A DNA stretch of 64,000 bases from Pseudarthrobacter naphthalenicus (GTDB taxonomy: Bacteria; Actinomycetota; Actinomycetes; Actinomycetales; Micrococcaceae), in NCBI RefSeq assembly GCF_029076445.1, contig NZ_JARESG010000016.1, positions 1 to 64,000 of the forward strand, written 5' to 3'. Below the pieces are notes generated by a model. That model was not told the origin of the DNA, searched no databases, and saw only the letters and a list, made by a program, of their open reading frames with translations. The position numbers and the translations under genes were made by a program. Below, piece after piece: positions 16,149 to 24,137 of the stretch. Numbering within the stretch: the stretch's first letter is position 1; each line of letters opens with the position of its first letter.

Positions 16149-16581
16149 AAGGCAAGGTCGCACCATGCAAACACATCCGCTAACTCCCCGAAGTCTCATC
16201 CCAGCACCGCCTGCACGGCAACCGGCGATCGGGGCGCGCACATCCCCCAACGGCCCCACCGGGGATCCGCCGCACCCCACCAGGGCCGGTTTTGTGTGGA
16301 CGGCCACTGTCGCTGGCCTTGTACTCCTGGGAGTCCTGATTCTCTTCATTCTCCAAAACCAGGAACAGGTGTCCGTACAGTATTTCGGGCTCGCGGGCTC
16401 GGTTCCCCTCGGCATCGCCCTTTGTATCGCCGCGGTCATCGGCGGACTCCTCGTAGCAGTCGCCGGCGCGATCCGTATCGCGCAACTGCGAACCGCCGCC
16501 ACCCGCCTACATCGCGTCCCGACCAGGCCGCCAAAAAACACCCACGGTCAATGGTTCAGACAAGGGCACCCCGCCAGGTGA
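16138..16581 (+). CDS. LapA-domain (DUF1049-like) membrane protein
   Basis: The protein is 147 aa. After a Pro-rich N-terminus there are two transmembrane helices (about 52-75 and 85-110). Between them lies FILQNQEQVSVQYFG, the typical LapA/DUF1049 motif. The family is linked to lipopolysaccharide assembly in Gram-negatives; its role in actinobacteria is unknown. The start may instead be the ATG at 16165. Confidence 0.75.
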   Translation: MKRERQGRTMQTHPLTPRSLIPAPPARQPAIGARTSPNGPTGDPPHPTRAGFVWTATVAGLVLLGVLILFILQNQEQVSVQYFGLAGSVPLGIALCIAAVIGGLLVAVAGAIRIAQLRTAATRLHRVPTRPPKNTHGQWFRQGHPAR

Positions 16582-16693
16582 TGGAAGCAGCGAAGCAGCG
16601 GGACCTGACGCCACCTCTGGCCCCGCGCCTACCCAACCATAATTTCTACCCGCCGGCACTCAGGACCTTGACCCGGCAGGGAGGATGGCCATC

Positions 16694-17614
16694 ATGGCCG
16701 GACATTTCGAACTGTTCACCGATGATCAGTTCCAGATACGTTTCCAGCTCCTCGCCCCCGACGGCAGGGTCTTAGCTGTTTCAGGTCCATTCGGCGACAA
16801 GCACGCTGCCGCAGCTGCAATCGCCGAAGTCCGCGAGTGCGCCGGTACTGGCCTGATCAAAAACCACTGCGAGACCGCGACCCTGGCCATACCGAAACCG
16901 GATTTGGCGGTGGAACTGGAGGACCTCATGCTGAACAACGGAAAACTCGAGGATTTCGTGGAAAACCTCACCGCCGTCGCCGCAAACACGGTGACCTGCG
17001 TCAGCCCCGACTCCGCCTGCTCCATAACAATCAGCCGCCCGAAAAAGCAGCCAATCACGGCTTGGAGCGGACCTTTGGCCCGCTCGCTGGACCAATTGGA
17101 GGACAACTTTAAACAAGGCCCAAACCTGACGGCCATGACCGAACAATGCACGGTCCACACCTCCGACCTGACCGGCGATGACCGCTGGCCCGGCCTTGCT
17201 GGATCCGCCACCGAACATGGAATCAGATCCTGTGTGAGCATCCCCCTGGAAGTGGAAGACCCAAGCCGGGCAGTCATGAGCCTGACAGCCGTCACATCAG
17301 ATGCTTTCTCGCGTCACGACATTCAAGCCGCGCGGGCATTCGCCGAGCACGCGTCAAAGATGCTCCGCTCTGCCTTACGGATCACCGATCTTACGGAAAC
17401 CGTGCGGAACTTGTACGCAGCACTGGAACATCGAGCGGTCATTGAATCAGCACTGGGAGTGGTGATGGGCCAGAACAACTGCGACCACGACACCGCTTTC
17501 AATATTCTCCGCCGTGCTGCCGGTTCCAGACAGATGAAACTCCGGGACCTGGCCGCGGCCGTCGTCGCATCCGTCTCCGGCGACAGCGACATCGTCGTTC
17601 ACTTTGACCCATGA
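16694..17614 (+). CDS. DUF1508-GAF-ANTAR regulatory protein
   Basis: The protein is 306 aa. Residues 1-55 look like a DUF1508/YegP domain (FELFTDDQFQIRFQLLAPDG...AAAAIAEVRECA). Residues about 75-225 form a GAF domain, and about 240-295 form an ANTAR domain (ALEHRAVIESALGVVMGQ...AFNILRRAAGSRQMKLRDLA). ANTAR proteins bind paired hairpins in RNA and prevent termination; GAF-ANTAR proteins are abundant in actinobacteria. The added YegP-like domain is uncommon. GGGAGG lies 9 nt before the ATG at 16694, which decides the start over 16685. Confidence 0.82.
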   Translation: MAGHFELFTDDQFQIRFQLLAPDGRVLAVSGPFGDKHAAAAAIAEVRECAGTGLIKNHCETATLAIPKPDLAVELEDLMLNNGKLEDFVENLTAVAANTVTCVSPDSACSITISRPKKQPITAWSGPLARSLDQLEDNFKQGPNLTAMTEQCTVHTSDLTGDDRWPGLAGSATEHGIRSCVSIPLEVEDPSRAVMSLTAVTSDAFSRHDIQAARAFAEHASKMLRSALRITDLTETVRNLYAALEHRAVIESALGVVMGQNNCDHDTAFNILRRAAGSRQMKLRDLAAAVVASVSGDSDIVVHFDP

Positions 17615-17991
17615 CACTCTCCTTGATGACGGAAAAAGCGCAGGCCGCAGCACGAGCACAGACCCCGGGAAAGGTGGCGGCAGTTCTTCCCGGGCTGGCC
17701 CGCCCAGGCCGCATGGACATCCCCGCACCGGGACCTGCAGTGTCCCACAGAATTGCTGTCGGGTGGCGGAAAAGCCCGCAACCCTGGCCGGCAGTGGATG
17801 TAAGAACACCCGTACCGCAGTGTCCATACTTTTCATCCGCGCTGTTCCGGAGCGCCTGAGGAAGCACAGAAACGGCGGTCTGCACTGAACTGCACCGGCC
17901 CGTCTGTTGATCCTTGTACCCTAACGCGCACCCTTGAAACGGGATGGCATAAACAATCGCAAAAACCGAGAGCCCTCCGAGGAGGCATGTC
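17615..17991. other. Gap without a recognisable gene
   Basis: No frame resembles a known protein. The last 60 bp hold the upstream region of the SSI-like lipoprotein (GAGGAGG near 17977). Confidence 0.35.
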
Positions 17992-18540
17992 ATGCCACAG
18001 ACGATGATCCGCACGTTCGTGGTCGTCTCCGTTCTTAGCCTCTGTGCATGCTCGCCAGACGGCGGACCACCACAGCCCACAGCATCCGAGATACCCTCGG
18101 CCAGCCCTGCCCCAACAATGCAGACGCCGCGGCCCGACCCCACAACAACTGCTCCCGGCCCTTCACCGTCGCCGCCTTCCCTTCCGCCGGGGCCCGGGCA
18201 CGGCGACGCCGAACTCGCCATCATGGTCAAACCGTCCGATTCCCAACCGGCCATCAATTACACCCTGACGTGCAGGAACGGGGCTCCAACCGATGAAAGC
18301 CAGCACCCCTCTGCCGCCAAAGCCTGCGAGGCACTAAAAAACAATCCTGAAGTGCTCATCCCACAACCCCGGGGCAAAGACGTGGTGTGCACCCAGCAAT
18401 ACGGCGGACCCCAAACAGCCACCGTGACCGGCATGGTCGATGGCGTGCCAGTGGACATCTCATTCGCCCTCCGTGACGGCTGCGAGATCAGCCAATGGAA
18501 CGCGGCCGAAAGCATTCTCGGCCCGACCACAGACCTCTAG
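17992..18540 (+). CDS. Lipoprotein with a subtilisin-inhibitor-like (SSI) domain
   Basis: The protein is 182 aa. The lipobox VLSLCAC (Cys about 18) marks it as a surface lipoprotein, followed by a Pro/Ser/Thr linker (20-65). The C-terminal domain has four cysteines placed as in SSI family serine-protease inhibitors (YTLTCRNG, AAKACEAL, KDVVCTQQYGG, LRDGCEISQWN). SSI proteins inhibit subtilisin-like proteases. The reactive-site loop is not clearly recognisable, so inhibitory activity is uncertain. GAGGAGGC lies upstream of the ATG. Confidence 0.78.
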   Translation: MPQTMIRTFVVVSVLSLCACSPDGGPPQPTASEIPSASPAPTMQTPRPDPTTTAPGPSPSPPSLPPGPGHGDAELAIMVKPSDSQPAINYTLTCRNGAPTDESQHPSAAKACEALKNNPEVLIPQPRGKDVVCTQQYGGPQTATVTGMVDGVPVDISFALRDGCEISQWNAAESILGPTTDL

Positions 18541-18666
18541 CCGCACAGGCCAAAGTGCGGCGCCAAAGTGTCGCCCCCGGCGCGCATCCCGAAATGAACG
18601 CTACAGCTGATCTATCCTGCCAACCGACGGCTGCCTTGGAACAGTAGCTGAAGATCCGCAACGATG

Positions 18667-18713
18667 CTAACGAATTATATTCCCTTATAACACTACTTGT
18701 TATAAGTCGTTAG
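18667..18713 (+). promoter_or_regulatory. AT-rich nested inverted repeat upstream of the ATPase
   Basis: CTTATAAC (18684-18691) and GTTATAAG (18699-18706) are perfect inverted arms 7 bp apart. Outside them CTAACGA (18667-18673) pairs with TCGTTAG (18707-18713). The region is strikingly AT-rich for this genome and lies 20 bp before the ATG. It is a likely promoter with an overlapping operator. Confidence 0.6.
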
Positions 18714-18733
18714 AAGCCGCTATCATCGGGTGA

Positions 18734-19912
18734 ATGGATCCTGCACTGAACCCCTTCAACCCTGGCTCTGGTGTCCGCCCGCCTGAGCTGGTCGGCCGTG
18801 ACGGCGAGATTGATGCCTTCGATTTATTGGTCGCCCGATCCAAGTCCAACACGGTGGGGGACCGGGGCATGGTTCTTTCCGGCCTTCGCGGGGTCGGCAA
18901 GACCGTCCTGCTCAACGTGTTTGCCGAGCATGCCCGTCGCAACGACTGGCTGGTCATCCAGGTTGAGGCCCAACCAGGCGAGGCCGGTAAGAAGGCCACC
19001 CGGGCGAAGCTCGCGCGTGAACTGGAACTGGGGGCCAGAAGGCTCCGGGGAAAGCCCGCGTGGAGCTTCCTGCAGGACGCCATGGCCGGCATCGGCAACA
19101 TCTCGGCCAGTCTGGGAGTGACAGGTGTTTCGGCATCCATCACCACCAAACACCAGGGGCGGGCCGACTCAGGCAACCTGGACATTGACCTCGAAGAACT
19201 GGTCGAGGACCTCTCGCTGGCGATGCGGAAAGCCAGAGCAGGGTTTGGTTTGTTCATTGACGAAATGCAGGACCTGGATGAGGAGCTGCTGACTGTGCTG
19301 CTGTCCGTGCAGCACCTCGCGGGGCAGCGCGGCTGGCCTTTCTACATCATCGGAGCCGGCTTGCCCAACCTCCCCGGCAAGATTTCTGAAGCCAGAACGT
19401 ACGGGGAAAGGCTGTTTCTCTACCGGACCATTGGCCAGGTCAACGAAGAGGCCGCCTCGGAAGCCCTCGCTTTGCCCATCAGCAGGCTCGGCGCCTCGCT
19501 GGCACCCGACGCGCTGTCGCTGCTGCTGTCGGCCGCGAACGGTTACCCCTTCTTCCTCCAGGTCTATGGGCGCTCAGTGTGGGAAGCGGCGTCGGAAAAG
19601 GTCATCAGCGCAGAGGATGCCCAGGTAGCAGTACGCCTGGGTACCAGCGACCTGGACCACGGCTTCTTCGAAGCCAGGTGGCAGCGGGCCACCAACGCAG
19701 AACGCCTGTACCTCCGTGCCATGGCGCAGGACGGTGACAGTCCGTCCTCCACCGGAGAAATCGCAGGCCGGCTGGGTAAGTCAACCACCAAGCTTGCGGT
19801 CATCCGTTCCCGTCTCATCGCTAAAGGCGTCGTGTACGCGCCCGAATACGGCTCCATTCAATTCACGGTCCCTGGCATGGCGGGCTTCATCGCCCGCCAA
19901 GGAGAAGACTGA
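18734..19912 (+). CDS. AAA/STAND-type ATPase
   Basis: The protein is 392 aa. The start, NPFNPGSGVRPPELVGRDGEI, is that of ORC/CDC6-like AAA ATPases common in actinobacteria. Walker A is GLRGVGKT (about 50-57) and Walker B is FGLFIDEMQDL (about 170-180). The C-terminal third is a helical and winged-helix region (GEIAGRLGKSTTKLAVIRSRLI). The cellular role is unknown. No ribosome-binding site is obvious and the promoter is close, so the mRNA may be nearly leaderless. A truncated relative lies at 10331. Confidence 0.82.
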   Translation: MDPALNPFNPGSGVRPPELVGRDGEIDAFDLLVARSKSNTVGDRGMVLSGLRGVGKTVLLNVFAEHARRNDWLVIQVEAQPGEAGKKATRAKLARELELGARRLRGKPAWSFLQDAMAGIGNISASLGVTGVSASITTKHQGRADSGNLDIDLEELVEDLSLAMRKARAGFGLFIDEMQDLDEELLTVLLSVQHLAGQRGWPFYIIGAGLPNLPGKISEARTYGERLFLYRTIGQVNEEAASEALALPISRLGASLAPDALSLLLSAANGYPFFLQVYGRSVWEAASEKVISAEDAQVAVRLGTSDLDHGFFEARWQRATNAERLYLRAMAQDGDSPSSTGEIAGRLGKSTTKLAVIRSRLIAKGVVYAPEYGSIQFTVPGMAGFIARQGED

Positions 19913-20288
19913 CGACGAATGTGGTGATCCGATAAGGAACGCTTGGGCCCGATCCGCGCAAACCTGATCGCGAAAGCGCCTCGTCGACGCTCCCGATCAT
20001 GGAGTCATCGCCTTCACCATCCCGGCAATGGCGTCCGTCATCAGACACCAATCGCACTGGGCGCCGGGCCGACATGAGATGACGGGACACCACGACGTTC
20101 CCATCCCAAAATTGCTCCGCCAACCCACGGCATGGACCCGCCAGCGCGGGAAATGCTAGTGTTAACTGAGCGGCGTTCTATGTCCTATCATACTGTCTAC
20201 TGGCATCCCTGCGGATTCAAAGTGAGCGTATTCATCCTGCGGTAGGGCCGCTTGGTCAGTGGAAATAGCAGCCGAAGAGCCAATCTCC
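19913..20288. other. Gap without a recognisable gene
   Basis: Only short unlikely frames occur between the ATPase and the minus-strand gene that ends at 20289. Nothing further was seen. Confidence 0.35.
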
Positions 20289-20816
20289 CTACCGAACTTT
20301 GAGCACGCGATCGGGTTGTTTGGAGGGAAGGCGCAACGACCGGCCACTTCGGGCAATTATTTTTCCCGAGTCTTGCAGGCGCCATGTTGACTCCTTGGCC
20401 TGTCCACCCTGTAGCCAATCAAACCGTTCCACGGGGCGTTTAAGCTGACGTTCCAGCCAGTTGGCTGCGAAGTGGCCGTAGGTATCCGGCGCTTCCTCCA
20501 AGCCGATAATTGTGAGGCCATCTCCGTCGTAGACATGGTTGTCCAAGACGTGGCTATCTCCCCATTCACCTTCCAAAGTGCGGCCGCTGGGTCCGTCGTG
20601 CCAGTACGCAACCTGAAGTGTGCACGCGTCCGGCGTCTCGATACCAGGGACGTCCAGAATCACGACTAGCGGTTTGATGCGTGCGAACACTTTAAAGGAA
20701 TCAAGCTTGGGGTTCGTCGGGGGCCAGCCGGCGATGCCGCGAGCGAGCTCCTTCAGGAACTTCTCCTCTTCGGGCGTGCGGGCTCGATCTCCTTGGAACT
20801 GGCCATGCACCGTCAT
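20289..20816 (-). CDS. Hypothetical protein
   Basis: The protein is 175 aa and soluble, with no signal peptide and no membrane segments. It has aromatic-rich motifs such as LQVAYWHDGPSGRTLEGEWG and a basic C-terminus. The codon pattern is regular and the start at 20816 has AGGGT upstream. It ends the accessory block, with the recombinase modules beginning 77 bp away on the same strand. No family was recognised. Confidence 0.6.
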   Translation of the reverse strand: MTVHGQFQGDRARTPEEEKFLKELARGIAGWPPTNPKLDSFKVFARIKPLVVILDVPGIETPDACTLQVAYWHDGPSGRTLEGEWGDSHVLDNHVYDGDGLTIIGLEEAPDTYGHFAANWLERQLKRPVERFDWLQGGQAKESTWRLQDSGKIIARSGRSLRLPSKQPDRVLKVR

Positions 20817-20893
20817 GGTGTGACCCTAGCGCAGGCTGACAGTCGTGGCGGAGGAAAGTGCGTGTAGTCGTGGCCCGAGCTGCGGCGGGAAGG

Positions 20894-22411
20894 TCATGGT
20901 TTGGTTCGGAGGTTGACGTAGCGGGACCAGGCGTCGCCTGCTGCGTCGGCGTGGAGGAACGCGATTTGATGGCTGTAGCCGAGGGCGTCGGCGACCAGTG
21001 GCGGCGGTGAGACTAACAGGTGTTCGTCCAGGGCAGTGTTTCGTGCGCCGCGCAGGTCGATGCCCAGGCTGCGGAGCCTATCCATGATGCCGTTTGGGTG
21101 AAGTGGTTGTCCGGCCCGGGTCCCCGGGAAGAGCCAAGGGCTTTGTGCGTCTGATCCTGTTCTGAGATTCGGACGGCCTTTAAGGTGCTCTCGAAGCAAG
21201 TCGGCGAAGGGTTCGGGAATGGGCACTGGGTGCGGGCCGAAGGTGATCCACATGTTGCCGGTGCTTTCATTGGTTTCGATAGCGTCGGTCCGGAGTTTGG
21301 CGACCCGAACGAGCGGCTGGGCGTAGAGAAGCAGCAGGATGCCGGCGACTCGGTAGGTCAGGGACTCGCTGGTGCCTGTAAGCAGTTCCCGGAGCCAGGC
21401 CACGCGCTGGTCCTGGGTGATCGCGGGGCGGGTCTTGGCTGTGTAGTGGCCCATGTCCACTCGGTGGTTTGTGCCGGTGTTCTTGATGAAGACGATGAAG
21501 GTGCGGACGGCTTTTCTGGTCGTGGGACCGGTTGCGAGCCAGGTTTCGATGTCTTGTTGGGTGCAGCTCGCCGCTGTCCGCTGGTGGGTTTCCCAGAGCC
21601 AGTCCAGAAACTTGATGGTCTCCGTGATCTCCTGTTTGGCGGAGTGCACCGGGGCCTGGGCACTCTTCTCCGGTGTTGTCATGGATCGGATGCGCCGGAG
21701 GTGATGCCAGGTGGCGAACTGCGCGACGGGTTTGGCGACCTCCTCGGACAAGTCGCGGAGCTTGTCGTCAACCCAGGTCTCGAACCGGGCCAAATACGGG
21801 TCCTGGTAGGGGAGGAGTCCGTGATGAATGAACAAGGCGCGCAGGTGATTGGCTTCGCGGTTCGCTGACTCAGCCGCGGCATCGAGTCCTTCGTGCGTCA
21901 GCGGAGTCTCCCCGCTCGATAGAGAGCGGAGGAGGTCTTGGACTTTGGGGGAGCGCTTCCACGTGATGATGCTTTCAGGCCGGTCTGCTTTGCAGAGGAC
22001 ATCGACAATTCTGCTGGCTGTTTCGGGGCCGGAAGATTCTGTCAGCAGTTGCTCATTGAGGTCCTCCCGGAGGGCGCAGCGGGCGCAGATACCGCGCCGG
22101 TAGAACTCACCTTCAACATTGCAGCGGGTGCAGTGAAAGTCATGGAGGATGCCGGCGCAGGGCGCGCAGCGGGGCCCTCCGCTGCTGTCCTGTGGTCCGG
22201 GTAGAAGTCTGTGCTGGCCGCAATCCGGACAGGTCCCGGTGGTGCGGGTGGCGGCGGTGAAGCAGGGCCCGCAGATTCGGCCTTCGGGCCAGGTGGCGCG
22301 TGTTCGGCCGGCGGCCCGGCCGCAACGTGCGCACGTCGCGGTCCCGGTGGTGCGGGGCCGGCCGCGGCTGGTGCTGCGGGGGCTGAGGCCTTCGGGTTTG
22401 TCAGTGGTCAT
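20894..22411 (-). CDS. AT-hook/zinc-ribbon pseudo-recombinase, module 1
   Basis: The protein is 505 aa. An AT-hook core (SRGRPRTTG) at about 16-24 is followed by six CxxC knuckles between about 27 and 115 (CARC, CGPC, CPDC, CAPC, CTRC, CARC), enough for three zinc ribbons. A helical region follows. Residues about 335-505 keep the outline of a tyrosine-recombinase catalytic domain (LLLLYAQPLVRVAKL, WLFPGTRAGQPLHP, RGARNTALDEHLL, ALGYSHQIAFLHADA), but Arg-I is Pro, HxxR is RxxR, the GH histidine is Tyr, and no Tyr sits at the nucleophile position. It is predicted to be catalytically dead and DNA-binding. It overlaps the HTH gene by 11 nt. Confidence 0.72.
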   Translation of the reverse strand: MTTDKPEGLSPRSTSRGRPRTTGTATCARCGRAAGRTRATWPEGRICGPCFTAATRTTGTCPDCGQHRLLPGPQDSSGGPRCAPCAGILHDFHCTRCNVEGEFYRRGICARCALREDLNEQLLTESSGPETASRIVDVLCKADRPESIITWKRSPKVQDLLRSLSSGETPLTHEGLDAAAESANREANHLRALFIHHGLLPYQDPYLARFETWVDDKLRDLSEEVAKPVAQFATWHHLRRIRSMTTPEKSAQAPVHSAKQEITETIKFLDWLWETHQRTAASCTQQDIETWLATGPTTRKAVRTFIVFIKNTGTNHRVDMGHYTAKTRPAITQDQRVAWLRELLTGTSESLTYRVAGILLLLYAQPLVRVAKLRTDAIETNESTGNMWITFGPHPVPIPEPFADLLREHLKGRPNLRTGSDAQSPWLFPGTRAGQPLHPNGIMDRLRSLGIDLRGARNTALDEHLLVSPPPLVADALGYSHQIAFLHADAAGDAWSRYVNLRTKP

Positions 22412-22739
22412 CGTCGATGATGCGTGCCCGTCGTGGTCTGACGGTGCGGTTCAGGTCAACGACGTTGGGGGCGCTGGTTCCTGTCTTGCGGGCGCGGACG
22501 TCGGCGGCTGTGACGGTGATGAGGTCCTCGGGTCCGCAGGAGAAGATGTCGCAGATCGCCGCGATGACCTGCAGCGCAACGCGTTCGGGTTTCTGGTTGA
22601 CGAGCCGGTAGACCTGTGGCCGGGACAAGGTGATGCCGCGCTCGGCCAGCAGGGGGATGAGGTCCGTGGTGTTGTGCAGTCCCCGCGCTGCCATGAGCTC
22701 AGAGAGCCGCCATTTGTATTCGACTTCGCGTCTCACCAT
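22401..22739 (-). CDS. Small HTH (Xre-like) protein, module 1
   Basis: The protein is 112 aa. A Cro/C1-type helix-turn-helix occupies about 10-75 (LSELMAARGLHNTTDLIPLL, ITLSRPQVYRLVNQKPERV, LQVIAAICDIFSCGPEDLI). The C-terminal tail is basic and then acidic (RRARIIDDDH). It overlaps the recombinase gene upstream by 7 nt and the zinc-ribbon gene downstream by 11 nt. It is likely the regulator or DNA-binding accessory of the module, and a clear paralogue of the 25684-26022 protein. Confidence 0.82.
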   Translation of the reverse strand: MVRREVEYKWRLSELMAARGLHNTTDLIPLLAERGITLSRPQVYRLVNQKPERVALQVIAAICDIFSCGPEDLITVTAADVRARKTGTSAPNVVDLNRTVRPRRARIIDDDH

Positions 22740-23839
22740 TGACCCCTCATCTGCACGCCCAGGACTTCATCCATGGTGCGGTCCAGCGCCGCCCGGAGGG
22801 TCGCGTTGCGGAAGTCGTCGCTGACGAACTGGTAGATCCCGGTGGTTGAGGCGTGTTCGTGGCCCATCTGATGTTGCACGAATCTAGGATCCCATCCGTC
22901 CTCCAGCAGGTGCGTTGCATAGGAGCGCCGGAGCGAATGCAGGTCCAGGCCATCCAGCGGCAGGCCCAGCTCGTTGAGGTAGCGCCGGAGCCGGCGCAGC
23001 AGGGTGGATTCACAGATCAGGCCGCCGCGTTCGCTGGGGAACAGGTCCAGGGTGTCGAGCGTGCCGCGTCCGTTGGCGAGCCAGTCCTCGATAACGCCGG
23101 CGGTCCAGTCGAAGACCGTCAGGACGCTGCGGGGTTTGTGCGGGGAGCCCTTGCGTGATTTGCCGAACCGGACCTTGCAGACGCCTGCCTTGCCGAACCT
23201 TCGTGCCTGGGGGTTGGCCGCAAAGTCGATGGTTTGCAGGTGCCGGAGCTCGTTGAATCTGAGCCCGTACGAGTAGGCGACTTTCAGCATGACGGCGTCC
23301 CGGTAGGCTGCCTGCCAGCCTTTCTTGCCTGAGGCGGCGATGAGTTCGACCTTGTCGTCGGCGTGATCGAACAGCATCTGCAGTTCCGTCTTTGTGAACG
23401 GCCGCTTGGAGGCGCGTCCTTCGTACTCCTGCGTGTGGGAGGCGGTGTTCCAGTCAAAGAAGACCTGAGACGGGTGTGTGCCGAAGCGCTGTTCGCAGAC
23501 CTGGTCCCAGCCGTAGTCGGGGTTCGACACGTATGACGTGAACCGGCGGAGCGTCGACTGGTAACCGCGGACGGTGGAGTGCTTCAGCTGGTGGATCGAG
23601 CGGAGGTCACCGAAATACTCCTCGACATGCTCCGGTGCCCAGTTCCAGGGGAACTCGTTCACATGGTTGACGAACCTGCGGACACTTGCGATTCCCTTGT
23701 CGATCGTGTCGAACTGGAGGTTCCTGGAGAGCTGCTGGTTGCGCCACCCGGTCAGCATGTCCTCAAGCGTCTGTTCCTCGGGATGCAGCAGCTGAACAGC
23801 GCTCAGCTGCAGCACACGCCCGGACGCGTCGACCGCCAT
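22733..23839 (-). CDS. Tyrosine recombinase/integrase, module 1
   Basis: The protein is 368 aa. A SAM-like core-binding domain (about 20-110) precedes the catalytic domain. All catalytic residues are visible: R194 (YSYGLR), K227 or K230 (FGKSRKG), H301 and R304 (LHSLRRSYATHLL), H327 (QMGHEHAS) and nucleophile Y336 (TGIYQF). It should cut and join DNA at a specific site. It is the first gene of a three-gene operon and is paralogous to 26019-27131. A perfect 15-bp palindrome lies 40 bp upstream of the start. Confidence 0.9.
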   Translation of the reverse strand: MAVDASGRVLQLSAVQLLHPEEQTLEDMLTGWRNQQLSRNLQFDTIDKGIASVRRFVNHVNEFPWNWAPEHVEEYFGDLRSIHQLKHSTVRGYQSTLRRFTSYVSNPDYGWDQVCEQRFGTHPSQVFFDWNTASHTQEYEGRASKRPFTKTELQMLFDHADDKVELIAASGKKGWQAAYRDAVMLKVAYSYGLRFNELRHLQTIDFAANPQARRFGKAGVCKVRFGKSRKGSPHKPRSVLTVFDWTAGVIEDWLANGRGTLDTLDLFPSERGGLICESTLLRRLRRYLNELGLPLDGLDLHSLRRSYATHLLEDGWDPRFVQHQMGHEHASTTGIYQFVSDDFRNATLRAALDRTMDEVLGVQMRGQW

Positions 23840-23878
23840 TTTCGCCCCACAGTTCCATCGAAGTTTATGCTCAAATCC

Positions 23879-24088
23879 TGAATCAATGATTCATCAAATG
23901 CATCATCAGCACAAAACCGCAGGTCAAACGCTTGTATTGGCCTCTTCGAGATTCGGCGTTGCAGCCCTCAGGAGCGCTTGGGCCGCGGCACATCAAAGCC
24001 GTCAGGCCGCAAATTCCGCGGAATCTCAAGGAAGTTAGAGAACTCCTTGCTGGTCCCGGGGGATCGCACAATTGATTCATCTGATGCA
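23879..24088. repeat. Palindrome and 16-bp direct repeats between the modules
   Basis: TGAATCAATGATTCA (23879-23893) is a perfect palindrome. Overlapping it, TGATTCATCAAATGCA (23887-23902) recurs as TGATTCATCTGATGCA (24073-24088), with 14 of 16 bases identical in direct orientation and starts 186 bp apart. The 298-bp gap between the modules holds no gene. The repeats could be recombinase core sites or operators for the HTH protein. Confidence 0.6.
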
Positions 24089-24137
24089 ATACGCAGAGTA
24101 CTGATGGCGAAATGCGTTATCCGTTCTGTCAGGATGC

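Noticed and set aside
23883..24089. 68-codon frame between the recombinase modules
   Set aside because: It covers the direct repeats and the palindrome, has no ribosome-binding site and has no paralogue at the equivalent place of module 2.
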